A stretch of DNA of 35,953 bases, taken from NCBI GenBank assembly GCA_041690695.1, contig JBEPVZ010000009.1, forward strand, positions 1 through 35,953. Reading direction: 5' to 3'. Positions 14,541 to 21,944 of the stretch are shown piece after piece. Source of the stretch: JBEPVZ01 sp041690695. GTDB taxonomy: Bacteria; Patescibacteriota; Microgenomatia; Daviesbacterales; UBA10151. Both the position numbers and the translations under genes were made by a program. The notes beneath the pieces were generated by a model. The model was not told the origin of the DNA and searched no databases. It saw only the letters and a program-made list of their open reading frames with translations. Each line of letters opens with the position of its first letter. The stretch's first letter is position 1.

Positions 14541-16601
14541 ATGGTACAAGACGCAAATCACTTTCATGCTCTTTTTCGAAAATATAGACTGAAAGCCGAG
14601 TTCTCAACCTTATCAGAACTCAGTGAAGCCTTTGCCCAAAAAGGATTTATTTATGAGGATAGTATTTATTCGCATTGGCAAAAAGGCACCCGAGTCCCTC
14701 AAAGTCGAGGCATCCTACTAAAACTTATTGAGCTTTTTATTGAAAGACAGGCTATTACCACTATCGATCAAGCTAATGCTTTTCTATCATCAGCTAATCA
14801 GGGCTATCTTTCAGAAAAAGAGCTTGATCACTTCCCAGCTAAGCTTAGTAATCCGATCTTCCAAGTACCAAATGAGATCAGTAACTTTAGTAGTCGAGAA
14901 AATATTATTAATAATCTGATTACCAAACAAGACATTCTTGGCAAAGTTATCTTTATACACGGTTTAGCTGGGGTCGGTAAAACCACCTTAGCAATCCAAT
15001 TAAGCCATCTTCTCAAGGATCGGTTCACAGACGGGGTACTTTGGTACAAGATCGAGAAAGATAACCTTATGGATATTCTTTTATCGATTGCTCGAATGTA
15101 TGGTGAAAACTTAACTTCTATTCATGATAAACAAGTTCGAATAACGATCGTTAGATCGTTACTGGCTAGTAAAAATGTCCTACTAGTTTTAGATGGTGCT
15201 GAAGCTTCGGAAAGTGCCCAATCATTGATTCCGAACTCACGTTTTAGTACGACCATCCTCACTTCCCAAAAAGATAATCTAAAGACTACTGGTTCTTATA
15301 TCGATATTGCTCTTCAGCCATTCTCAAACGAAGAGGTTATCGCCTTTTTTAAAGAAGTTTTGAAAGATAAGTACCCAAAACAAAAAGAGGATATATTACT
15401 TAAGATTGGGAAAAGAGTTGGAAATGTTCCACTAGCGCTGCAACTGATTGCCCGACAACTTTTGCAATCGGAACAATATCTGATAGACTTCCCCAGTTTA
15501 CTTGATCAAAAAAACCCTTTTTTTGAAGATTTATATCATGAAGAGAAGAACCTATACGGAGCGATTGGTATTAGTTATAAGAACTTAGATCCGTCTAAAA
15601 AATCAATATTAGTGTCAACATCAATATTTAAAGGCAAGGACTTTTCTGCTAAATCAATTGCCTATATTAATGGCCTTTCAGTTCCAGCAACTACCAAAAT
15701 ACTTCAGGATTTAATTGATCTGTCTTTAATTGAACATTCAACTAAAAGTCGATTTAGAATCCATCCGGCTATTCAAGAGTTTGTAAGAAATAAATTAGAT
15801 TATCCCCGCTCGTCTCGACTACTCAAAACAGTTTTTATCCTTTTTGGGACTTTTGTAATTTGGTGGATTTATGTTCAGTTTTTTGGTTACAAAAACTCTC
15901 TGGATAATAGAGTTTTTACATCAATATATTGTTTAGTTGCACTCTATGGAGGAGTCTACGGAATTCAAACTTCATATCGATGGGGGGGATTAAAAACTCT
16001 ATTTGGCCGATCAATCTTTATGTTTTCGGTCGGTTTATTTATGCAGGTACTCGGTCAGATTCTCTATATGTCTCTTGATCTTTTCCTACATTATAAAAAC
16101 CTTTATCCCGCCCTTGATGATATTGGTTTTTTTGGAGCAATTCCCCTTTATACTTATGGAGTTTTACTGCTAGCTAAGTCCTCTGGAATCAAAGTAAATG
16201 TGCATTCTTTCCAGAAACGAATTATCGCGCTTATTATTCCTATGATAATGTTGGCTATTGCCTATCTTCTTTTTTTTAAGGACTACAATTTCGACTTTAA
16301 AAATCCTATTAAAACATTTTTGGATTTTGGTTATCCTCTCGGAGAATCCATTTATATATCAATCGCTTTAATTACTTTTATATTTTCTAGAAGTATTCTT
16401 GATGGAATTATGCAATCGAGAGCTTTATTAATTCTAGTTGCCTTAGTAGCTCAATTCATTGCCGATTATGTTTTTATATATACCGCCGACAGCTATTACC
16501 CGGGAAATTATGTAGATCTTTTATATTTAATCGCATACTTTATAATGTCGGTCGCATTAATCAACTTAAAATCTATCCGCGTCAACATAAAAAACACCTA
16601 A
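14541..16601 (+). CDS. membrane STAND NTPase: HTH-like + NB-ARC + 8-TM domain
   Basis: 686 residues. Residues 1-100 resemble a divergent HTH region (LSELSEAF, then IYSHWQKGTRVPQSRGILLK, like the recognition part of XRE proteins). Residues about 115-430 are an NB-ARC ATPase: Walker A GLAGVGKTT at 141-149, Walker B VLLVLDGAE near 214, a sensor-like TTILTSQ near 233, and GNVPLAL at 294 in place of GLPLAL, then a winged-helix region. From about 432 there are eight membrane segments homologous to the protein at 10225-11025. STAND ATPases are switches with an N-terminal effector and a C-terminal sensor; here the usual repeats are replaced by a membrane domain, suggesting a membrane-tethered signal-responsive regulator or defence switch. 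An operator covers its promoter. Confidence 0.85.
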   Translation: MVQDANHFHALFRKYRLKAEFSTLSELSEAFAQKGFIYEDSIYSHWQKGTRVPQSRGILLKLIELFIERQAITTIDQANAFLSSANQGYLSEKELDHFPAKLSNPIFQVPNEISNFSSRENIINNLITKQDILGKVIFIHGLAGVGKTTLAIQLSHLLKDRFTDGVLWYKIEKDNLMDILLSIARMYGENLTSIHDKQVRITIVRSLLASKNVLLVLDGAEASESAQSLIPNSRFSTTILTSQKDNLKTTGSYIDIALQPFSNEEVIAFFKEVLKDKYPKQKEDILLKIGKRVGNVPLALQLIARQLLQSEQYLIDFPSLLDQKNPFFEDLYHEEKNLYGAIGISYKNLDPSKKSILVSTSIFKGKDFSAKSIAYINGLSVPATTKILQDLIDLSLIEHSTKSRFRIHPAIQEFVRNKLDYPRSSRLLKTVFILFGTFVIWWIYVQFFGYKNSLDNRVFTSIYCLVALYGGVYGIQTSYRWGGLKTLFGRSIFMFSVGLFMQVLGQILYMSLDLFLHYKNLYPALDDIGFFGAIPLYTYGVLLLAKSSGIKVNVHSFQKRIIALIIPMIMLAIAYLLFFKDYNFDFKNPIKTFLDFGYPLGESIYISIALITFIFSRSILDGIMQSRALLILVALVAQFIADYVFIYTADSYYPGNYVDLLYLIAYFIMSVALINLKSIRVNIKNT

Positions 16602-17205
16602 TTAAACCCATTAAAACAGATCAAAATATTTATATAATTTTTTCCAATATCTTCGACCCTCCCAGCTCCATTGGCACTACTTTCAAAATTGATAATCGCA
16701 GTGTTTTTTGATGCTAAAAATGCCTGCATCTCAATTAAAGAAACTAAATGTCTATTCAAATCGAGCTTTGGAAAAATTAAGCCCGCCCCTTTCGGACGGA
16801 GGCTTTGAAGTCCAAGATTTAACATCAGTCTCATTTTTAAATCAAAATCTGGCATATATTTTGAAAAACTTAAACAAAAGATATCGATATCAATGATTCA
16901 AGATCACTTTGCAAGGTCACATTTCCAGAGATTATTAAATTAGTTAACTTTAAAAGTCTCTTCCATCGACTAATTTCAGGAGAAAGCTTTGGATCCAGAT
17001 TTAAAATAATAGCCTGAGTCTTGCAAAAATAACCTAACAGAATTGCCAAATAGCCTGAGTCACCAAGAAAAAAGGCTTTTTTACTTTCAAAGAGTGGCCA
17101 ACAGTTTATAAATTGTCGATAGAGATCAGACTGTCCAATTTCAGATAGCGGTAATTTAAAATCTCTTATTAACTTCGAAACGTTTCGTAAGTCGAAACTA
17201 GTCAT
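16598..17205 (-). pseudogene. frameshifted class I SAM methyltransferase-like gene
   Basis: Two minus-strand frames together make one protein. The first (17205-16870) has KKAFFLGDSGYLAILLGYF, a glycine-rich SAM-binding-like strand, and ILNLDPKLSPE; it stops just after SLISISFV. The second frame resumes with CLSFSKYMPDFDLKMRL and LQSLRPKGAGLIFP, the post-motif III part of a methyltransferase, running to 16598. The break lies near 16870-16885 in a T-rich run (TCTTTTGTTTAAG). It could be a true mutation, a sequencing slip or programmed frameshifting. The promoter is intact. The 3' end touches the convergent STAND gene. The SAM motif is weak, so the family call is moderate. Confidence 0.5.
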
Positions 17206-17222
17206 GTTAAAAAGAATAAACT

Positions 17223-17244
17223 CCTAACCGGATTCTAAGTTAGG
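17223..17244. promoter_or_regulatory. inverted repeat around -10
   Basis: CCTAAC (17223-17228) and GTTAGG (17239-17244) flank and overlap the -10 of the broken methyltransferase gene, a possible operator. Confidence 0.4.
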
Positions 17245-17260
17245 ATGAGTGACTTGTCAA
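17232..17260 (-). promoter_or_regulatory. promoter of frameshifted methyltransferase
   Basis: Minus-strand TTGACA (17260-17255), 17-base spacer, TAGAAT (17237-17232). AGGAG follows but stands 15 bases before ATG 17205, longer than usual. Confidence 0.7.
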
Positions 17261-17286
17261 TATATAAATATCAATTTATTGAATCT

Positions 17287-17712
17287 TTAGTTAAATTTAT
17301 CCTCAAAAGCTTTTAAAATATACTCTTTAACATTAGGAGGAAATTCCATATCTTTAATTTCCTCTATGCTTGCCCATTTACAATCGATTGTATCGTCCAG
17401 AGGTTTAGCTTCTCCCGATTTATATTTACATTTAAAAACAATTGCGACGACATGCTGATTATCATGGGGTCTTATATAACTATTATTTGTAATCATTTGC
17501 ATGTCCTCTTCAACTTTAACCCCAGTTTCTTCTAAAATTTCCCGGGCCAGACTTTTTTCAAGAAGTTGAAACATATCCTCAGAACCTTGTTCAACTTTTC
17601 CACCGGGAATAGTCCACCAGCCTGGCATGTGTTTTTCTTCAAAACTTCTACGAGAAATTAAAACCTTGTTATCTTTAAAAACGACACCATTAACTAAAAT
17701 TGAATGTAACAT
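17287..17712 (-). CDS. Nudix hydrolase
   Basis: 141 residues. The Nudix box runs GGKVEQGSED, then after an insertion of about five residues, AREILEETGV, so the REUxEExGU core with its metal-binding glutamates is intact. Nudix enzymes hydrolyse nucleoside diphosphates linked to another group. SRRSFEEKHMPGWWTIPGG before the box resembles MutT/ADP-ribose-type members; the substrate is unknown. It is the last gene of the seven-gene operon, its ATG overlapping the stop of the preceding Nudix gene by one base. Confidence 0.9.
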   Translation of the reverse strand: MLHSILVNGVVFKDNKVLISRRSFEEKHMPGWWTIPGGKVEQGSEDMFQLLEKSLAREILEETGVKVEEDMQMITNNSYIRPHDNQHVVAIVFKCKYKSGEAKPLDDTIDCKWASIEEIKDMEFPPNVKEYILKAFEDKFN

Positions 17713-18164
17713 TAATCAATCTCTCCTAAATATTCACCCTGACCGGGAAAATCAGCCGCATAATCAGCTAAGAACTTTTTAGTTAAACCTTTGGGTAAAA
17801 GATTATGCGGTAATTTTTCCATATCTAGCCAGGTTTGATAATGAGTTCCCGGAAATTGATCATCAAGCTTTCCCTCAACTTCTTCAAATTTATCGATATC
17901 ACCTAAGATAAATAACTCAAGACTATGTTCACGGTCTTTAGTAACAATAAAATCGCGAATATAAAGAACTTCTTTGAAAGTAAATTTAACCTCTTCCCCA
18001 CATTCCTCTTTGATTTCGCGGTGACAAGCTGCTTCTAGGGTTTCTCCAAACTCAACATGTCCACCAATATAAAAGTAATGGTTTCTGGAGCTATCGAAAC
18101 TGACTAGAAGTTTATTATTTTTAATAATCACCAGACGGACTCTAAGATTAATCATTTTTTGCAT
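17712..18164 (-). CDS. Nudix hydrolase
   Basis: 150 residues. A standard Nudix box, GGHVEFGETLEAACHREIKE then ECG, lies at about residues 34-56. The N-terminus (MINLRVRLVIIKNNKLLVSF) forms the usual first strands. It is unlike its downstream Nudix neighbour outside the box, so this is not a recent duplication. The substrate is unknown. It starts 18 bases after the Gre-like gene in the same operon. Confidence 0.92.
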   Translation of the reverse strand: MQKMINLRVRLVIIKNNKLLVSFDSSRNHYFYIGGHVEFGETLEAACHREIKEECGEEVKFTFKEVLYIRDFIVTKDREHSLELFILGDIDKFEEVEGKLDDQFPGTHYQTWLDMEKLPHNLLPKGLTKKFLADYAADFPGQGEYLGEID

Positions 18165-18182
18165 ATAAACTTAAGATCATTT

Positions 18183-18689
18183 CTATATAACATCTAAAAT
18201 TTTAAATGATCTTGTTTGTTCGTTTATTTTACCAGTTCTAGTCTCACCAATTCGCCCCCCAATTAAAATTTTAGCTACTGGAGATACGTATGAGATAGCA
18301 TCTTCTCGATCAAAAGTCATATAGCTACCGACCTGATAGGTTAATGTCTCCCGCTCTTCTAAATCTTCAAAAGTAGTAATCCTTCCTAGACCCACATAAC
18401 CAGCCAAATAATCAGGTAAAACAAGTTTGGCACGCTCTCTTACCTTCAATAATTTTACTAACTGGACTGCCTGCATTTCGTGATCTCTAATTGCTTGTTC
18501 GTGAGCAAAGTTGTCATGAAAAGTATCGCCTCCTCCATCGGTAGCATCTCCCATCATTTGACCTACTTCAAGAACATTGCGCTTATACTCATCAATACGT
18601 TCTTCTAAGATAAAGTAATCATCTGCTAAAAAGTAGACATTACTGGGTAAAACGATACCTTGAGATTTTTCACTTCTTCGTTCTGGCAT
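18183..18689 (-). CDS. GreA/GreB-like transcript cleavage factor
   Basis: 168 residues. The N-terminal half is helical with an acidic turn (GGGDTFHDNFAHEQA) at the place of the GreA tip GDLSEN, which reaches into the RNA polymerase secondary channel. The C-terminal half follows the Gre globular domain: VGLGRITTFEDLEERETLTY, then ISYVSPVAKILIGGRIGE. Gre factors rescue backtracked polymerase. The sequence is divergent, so it may be a Gre relative with a different role on polymerase. Its first codons overlap the Ham1-type gene by 20 bases. Confidence 0.78.
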   Translation of the reverse strand: MPERRSEKSQGIVLPSNVYFLADDYFILEERIDEYKRNVLEVGQMMGDATDGGGDTFHDNFAHEQAIRDHEMQAVQLVKLLKVRERAKLVLPDYLAGYVGLGRITTFEDLEERETLTYQVGSYMTFDREDAISYVSPVAKILIGGRIGETRTGKINEQTRSFKILDVI

Positions 18690-19257
18690 TTTTGGTTATC
18701 CATTGAGCAAATTTTTCAAAATGATCATGTTCGCGAAATTCATCAAGGAAACTTTGCCATTGCTGCTTATTTAACTGAGCTAAAGTTTTATCGCTACCCT
18801 TAGGAATAAAAATTCTAACAACCTTCCAGCCTCTTATATTTTTACCTGCTGGCTTTGGAGCGATAGTTCCCTCATAGAGACCAGTAAATAATTTAAGCTC
18901 TTTAGTTTTTGGGTTGCCATAAACCAATACACTTTTAACAATGGCTTTGTTATTTAATTCATCTTTGACCAAACTTGTTAACCTCTTGTCACCTAATGTA
19001 TCAAAAGCTAGTTTAACAAAAGTACCAGGAAAACCCTTTAAAGCTTCTATATAAAAACCAGAGTCTTCAATCAAAAAATTATCATTTAAGCAATCTATTG
19101 CTTGCTGAGCTTTACCTCTTGCGACCACTTCCAGGTCTAAACTCCTTGCTTCAATAAACTCATAGGGCTGGTGTATAACATCAATTCCATATTTGGAAAG
19201 CCGCTCTTTAGCTAATGAGACCTTAGCAACATTCGACGTGAGAAATAAAATTTTCAT
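18670..19257 (-). CDS. Ham1/RdgB-type non-canonical NTP pyrophosphatase
   Basis: 195 residues. MKILFLTSNVAKVSLAKERL is the family's N-terminal TSNxxK motif; FLIEDSGFYIEALKGFPG carries the catalytic acidic and Gly-Pro-Gly-like segment; LFTGLYEGTI and GWKVVRIFIP follow family strands. These enzymes hydrolyse XTP, (d)ITP and other damaged NTPs to monophosphates. Divergent from housekeeping RdgB (GWKVVRIFIPKG replaces the usual GFGYDPIF), so substrate preference may be altered. The start is secure: AAAGGAGGA lies just before ATG 19257, although this puts 35 bases inside the preceding kinase gene. Confidence 0.85.
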   Translation of the reverse strand: MKILFLTSNVAKVSLAKERLSKYGIDVIHQPYEFIEARSLDLEVVARGKAQQAIDCLNDNFLIEDSGFYIEALKGFPGTFVKLAFDTLGDKRLTSLVKDELNNKAIVKSVLVYGNPKTKELKLFTGLYEGTIAPKPAGKNIRGWKVVRIFIPKGSDKTLAQLNKQQWQSFLDEFREHDHFEKFAQWITKNARTKK

Positions 19258-19831
19258 GATTATCCTCCTTTCTCGATCGAGATAAATAACGTTCTGTAAT
19301 AGTCATAATTTCGTATGCTGTAGCTTCAAAATTTGAATTGTATAAGAAGTATATAGGTTTTTGAAATCGTGTTGCCAAGGCAGTTGCTTCAGACCGTTCA
19401 GCTACAAGTTCAGTATTTATATAAGCCTGGTTAAGATCTCGTTTTCTAGTAGATTGATCCTTAAGCCTTCTACTTAATATTTCTGACGTATTTGCTTCAA
19501 TAATAATATGAACATCTATCCAATTATGAAGTTCCACAGGAACAATTAACTTTGGGGAGCCTTCGACCATATCGATATAATGACTGTCTAAAATAACAGC
19601 ATCCCCTTGTAATTGAAGCATCTCATCCGGAATACTTTTTCTAATAGTAGCGCGTTCATTAAAATCCAGTTCCTGCCAATTCTTACCAAGACGCTTATTG
19701 GCTAAATCATAAAGGAAGGTACTTAAAGCAATTGTATTAATAGTATAGCTTGGTAAAGTTAGACGCTGAAGATAGTCTAACGTTGTTGTTTTTCCTACTC
19801 CTTTAGCTCCTCCAATGTGGATTATTTTCAT
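19223..19831 (-). CDS. P-loop nucleotide kinase (archaeal adenylate kinase-like)
   Basis: 202 residues from ATG 19831. The P-loop GGAKGVGKTT occupies residues 7-16. VILDSHYIDMVEG is a substrate-side strand, and STRKRDLNQAYINTELVAER recalls the lid and Arg-rich helix of archaeal-type adenylate kinases. Probably phosphorylates a nucleoside monophosphate or a related small molecule. The frame opens to 19957, but ATG 19831 overlaps the stop of the isoprenoid synthase as ATGA, and the motif stands close to it, so this start is chosen. It may supply or remove the nucleotide handled by the Ham1 and Nudix proteins of this operon; that is inference. Confidence 0.8.
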   Translation of the reverse strand: MKIIHIGGAKGVGKTTTLDYLQRLTLPSYTINTIALSTFLYDLANKRLGKNWQELDFNERATIRKSIPDEMLQLQGDAVILDSHYIDMVEGSPKLIVPVELHNWIDVHIIIEANTSEILSRRLKDQSTRKRDLNQAYINTELVAERSEATALATRFQKPIYFLYNSNFEATAYEIMTITERYLSRSRKEDNHENFISHVECC

Positions 19832-20778
19832 ATATTCGGTGATAGTGGTTTTAAAAAGAAAGGATGCCAAGGAATAGCTTTTAATAAAGTTACATCCAGA
19901 TCTAATTTTGATTTTTTTATTTCCTCTAGCATTAAATCTTCTTCTTTTAAATACCAACCTACAAATTTCCTTCTGGCTTCCAAACCATAATAAGATTCCA
20001 TGCTGGATAATAAATTCATATTGCCACTTATTTTGTCTTTATCATAATCTCGAATATCATCTGTAAATTGAGTTAGTGAACCCAGATAAAATAAAGACTT
20101 TTTCAAATACTTGGCAACTTTTTCGCCATACCTTTTCTCTAATTGAAGCGCGACTGCCAGAAAACTTGTTGCTTCTCCAGAAACTTGTCTTTGCTTAATT
20201 GTTAGCACCTCAGTGGGAAGGCTAGAAAGTTCCTTTTCCCTCGTAAAAAAGATTGCTTGACGAGATAGGCTCTCGACAAACTCCTTTTCTATTCTGAGGG
20301 CGGCCGTAGCAGAGTAAATCTCTGGGTTTTCATGAAGAACTTTAGAGATTGCAGCAAGGATATGCAAAATAAAGGACATTCCCGTAGCTCTATGCTGCAG
20401 GTCTAAAGATAACTTTTTATTATAATTAAACTTAGAGTGAAATTTTGCTGGATCCTCCACAATATCATCGAAGAGATGAACAGATAAATAGTAAAGCGAA
20501 AATATTTCTAACTCTGGCTTCCTTATTTTGGGCAAAATATTTAATAAATCAGCCACGACGACGCCATCCAGCGCATATAATTTGACCTTTTCAATTAGAT
20601 GAAACGGAACCTTGGAAATTCTTTCTGTAGATTCAAACTTGTGTAAAGCCAATGCCCAAATCCTCAAAGCTTCAGGTAGATAATTTGTAAGCTTTGCTTC
20701 AGAATCGATATCTAGCAAATCTTGAACCTTATTTCCTTGGCCATTCAAACAGGATGCAACTAAGTTATAATATTGCAT
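19828..20778 (-). CDS. class I isoprenoid (polyprenyl) synthase-like protein
   Basis: 316 residues, all-helical. Two Asp-rich metal motifs are present: DDIVED at 104-109 and, within FTDDIRDYDKD, DDIRD at 240-244. The second matches the trans-prenyltransferase FQxxDDxxD motif (here TQFTDDIRDYD). The first is DDxxE, unlike the DDxxD or DDx4D of standard prenyl-elongating enzymes. GEATSFLAVAL near 201 fits the helix that carries Lys/Thr in the family. It should use allylic or prenyl diphosphates, but chain elongation, cyclisation or transfer cannot be told apart. Second gene in the operon, seven bases after the methyltransferase. Confidence 0.75.
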   Translation of the reverse strand: MQYYNLVASCLNGQGNKVQDLLDIDSEAKLTNYLPEALRIWALALHKFESTERISKVPFHLIEKVKLYALDGVVVADLLNILPKIRKPELEIFSLYYLSVHLFDDIVEDPAKFHSKFNYNKKLSLDLQHRATGMSFILHILAAISKVLHENPEIYSATAALRIEKEFVESLSRQAIFFTREKELSSLPTEVLTIKQRQVSGEATSFLAVALQLEKRYGEKVAKYLKKSLFYLGSLTQFTDDIRDYDKDKISGNMNLLSSMESYYGLEARRKFVGWYLKEEDLMLEEIKKSKLDLDVTLLKAIPWHPFFLKPLSPNI

Positions 20779-20785
20779 ATTGTAG

Positions 20786-21226
20786 TCAATCTTTCTGCCC
20801 CACCAACGAGAACCCGGGTTTTTCCTTAAATGGATCGTAATTTAGCCTCATTATTTTAAAGCCTGACTCCTCTACTAACTCAATTAGCTCATGAACTTTA
20901 ATCCCATCTTCGACTTCTGAAATATGGACAAAGCTAAAGGGTTTAAGGACTCTGCCAATCTCATCTAACATATTAAGATGTTGAGCCGAAGGTAAACTTG
21001 ATAAAAGATTGTATAAAACGGCCCCATCAAAATAGTCATCTCCAAATTTAGCCAAATGAGTAATTTGATTAATATTAAAACTGGTAACTTCTAGATTTCT
21101 CTCAAGGGCTTGGGACAAAATCTGATCTCCACTCGCTCCTAATTCTAATAGATGACCCCTTTCAACAATAAATGACCAGAACTCTTCAAACGGATATGGT
21201 TCATGTTTAAAAGTTTGAGAATACAT
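20786..21226 (-). CDS. small class I SAM-dependent methyltransferase
   Basis: 146 residues, short for the family. HLLELGASGDQILSQAL is motif I (usually ExGxGxG), VTSFNIN the end of strand 2, FDGAVLYNLLSSLPSAQHLN motif II-III, and IGRVLKPFSFVHIS the strand-5 region (usually LKPGG). The N-terminal cap is missing, so it has a minimal Rossmann core. Substrate unknown. It leads the seven-gene operon (21226 to 17287) from a TTGACA-N17-TAAAAT promoter. Confidence 0.8.
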   Translation of the reverse strand: MYSQTFKHEPYPFEEFWSFIVERGHLLELGASGDQILSQALERNLEVTSFNINQITHLAKFGDDYFDGAVLYNLLSSLPSAQHLNMLDEIGRVLKPFSFVHISEVEDGIKVHELIELVEESGFKIMRLNYDPFKEKPGFSLVGQKD

Positions 21227-21252
21227 AAAGCTTAATACTATTTATAACTAGC

Positions 21253-21281
21253 ATTTTATTCCAGCCAATAAATAGTGTCAA
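21253..21281 (-). promoter_or_regulatory. promoter of seven-gene operon
   Basis: Minus-strand TTGACA (21281-21276), 17-base spacer, TAAAAT (21258-21253). It leaves a leader of about 20 bases before ATG 21226 with no evident Shine-Dalgarno. It diverges from the promoter at 21300-21329. Confidence 0.72.
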
Positions 21282-21299
21282 TATAGCAGTAGCAACTAC

Positions 21300-21329
21300 T
21301 TGACACTTAAATTCGTAATTTGATATAAA
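21300..21329 (+). promoter_or_regulatory. promoter of mini Gre-C-like gene
   Basis: TTGACA (21300-21305), 18-base spacer, TATAAA (21324-21329), then seven bases to GTG 21337, the leaderless geometry seen at many genes here. Confidence 0.7.
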
Positions 21330-21336
21330 CGGATTA

Positions 21337-21564
21337 GTGAAGGATCAGAATTTGAGCCGTTCTGATGTTAGAGTGGTCATGCCCGACCAGACCATTAAAG
21401 TTGCCCTTTCAGGGGGTCGTGAATATATCGTGCGGGTCCATAACGGAAGACGAATACCCACCCATTGTTTAGAATTTCCAATAAGCATACATACTCCACT
21501 CGCTAAAGCTATTCTTGGTAAAAAAAAGAACGACCGTCATTTACAGGGTGGGGAAAGTTATTAA
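21337..21564 (+). CDS. 75-residue protein resembling a Gre C-terminal domain
   Basis: 75 residues from GTG 21337. VVMPDQTIKVALSGGREYIV looks like the strands of a Gre-type C domain, and ISIHTPLAKAILGKKKND matches the family's SPLGKALLGKKVGD loop. There is no N-terminal coiled coil, so it cannot cleave RNA as GreA does. It could bind RNA polymerase and compete with the Gre-like factor encoded in the divergent operon. An alternative TTG start at 21352 has AAGGA at a proper distance, but the promoter spacing favours the GTG. Short, so the family call is tentative. Confidence 0.6.
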   Translation: MKDQNLSRSDVRVVMPDQTIKVALSGGREYIVRVHNGRRIPTHCLEFPISIHTPLAKAILGKKKNDRHLQGGESY

Positions 21565-21578
21565 TACCGCTAAACTTA

Positions 21579-21944
21579 TTAAGATTTTTTAGCAGCTTTT
21601 TTAGAACAGGCAATACAAAGAGTGGCAGTTGGCATCGCTTCAAGTCTCGCCATCTCGATCATCTTGCCACAATTCTCACATTTACCATAATCACCTTTCT
21701 TAAGGTGAAATAAAGCTTTTTGAATCTTCCCCAAAAGAGCTTGGGAACTATCTTTGACGGCCACGACTCGGCTATGAACATCATCCATCCAACTCGCTGT
21801 ACCTGGCTCAATACTCTCAGCTAGTCCGCCATCAAAAAGTGGATCATCTTTTTCAACTAGTTTGAGTTCTTCCTCAACCTGTTTTTTCTGGCGAAGAAGG
21901 ATTGATTGAATTTTTTTAAAATTGGGGCGGCTTATGCTTAACAT
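21579..21944 (-). CDS. DksA/TraR-type zinc-finger protein
   Basis: 121 residues. A helical N-terminal part (ILLRQKKQVEEELKLVEKDD) is followed by a C4 zinc finger (CENCGKMIEMARLEAMPTAT, then CIAC). Such proteins bind the RNA polymerase secondary channel and tune promoters, often with ppGpp. The acidic DxxDxA tip motif of DksA is not clear, so a TraR/YbiI-like or CPR-specific role is possible. The ATG (21944) lies inside the end of lgt (29-base overlap), so both are co-transcribed. Confidence 0.85.
   Translation of the reverse strand: MLSISRPNFKKIQSILLRQKKQVEEELKLVEKDDPLFDGGLAESIEPGTASWMDDVHSRVVAVKDSSQALLGKIQKALFHLKKGDYGKCENCGKMIEMARLEAMPTATLCIACSKKAAKKS

Noticed and set aside
14541..16601. 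naming the STAND protein a proven antiphage system
   Set aside because: Its domains fit such a role, but no known defence family or conserved cassette could be shown from this sequence alone.
16708..16896. 62-residue plus-strand frame
   Set aside because: It is antisense to the frameshifted methyltransferase and has no promoter or ribosome site.
19832..19957. N-terminal extension of the nucleotide kinase
   Set aside because: It lies wholly inside the isoprenoid synthase gene, and the P-loop sits at the normal distance from ATG 19831, which overlaps that gene's stop.
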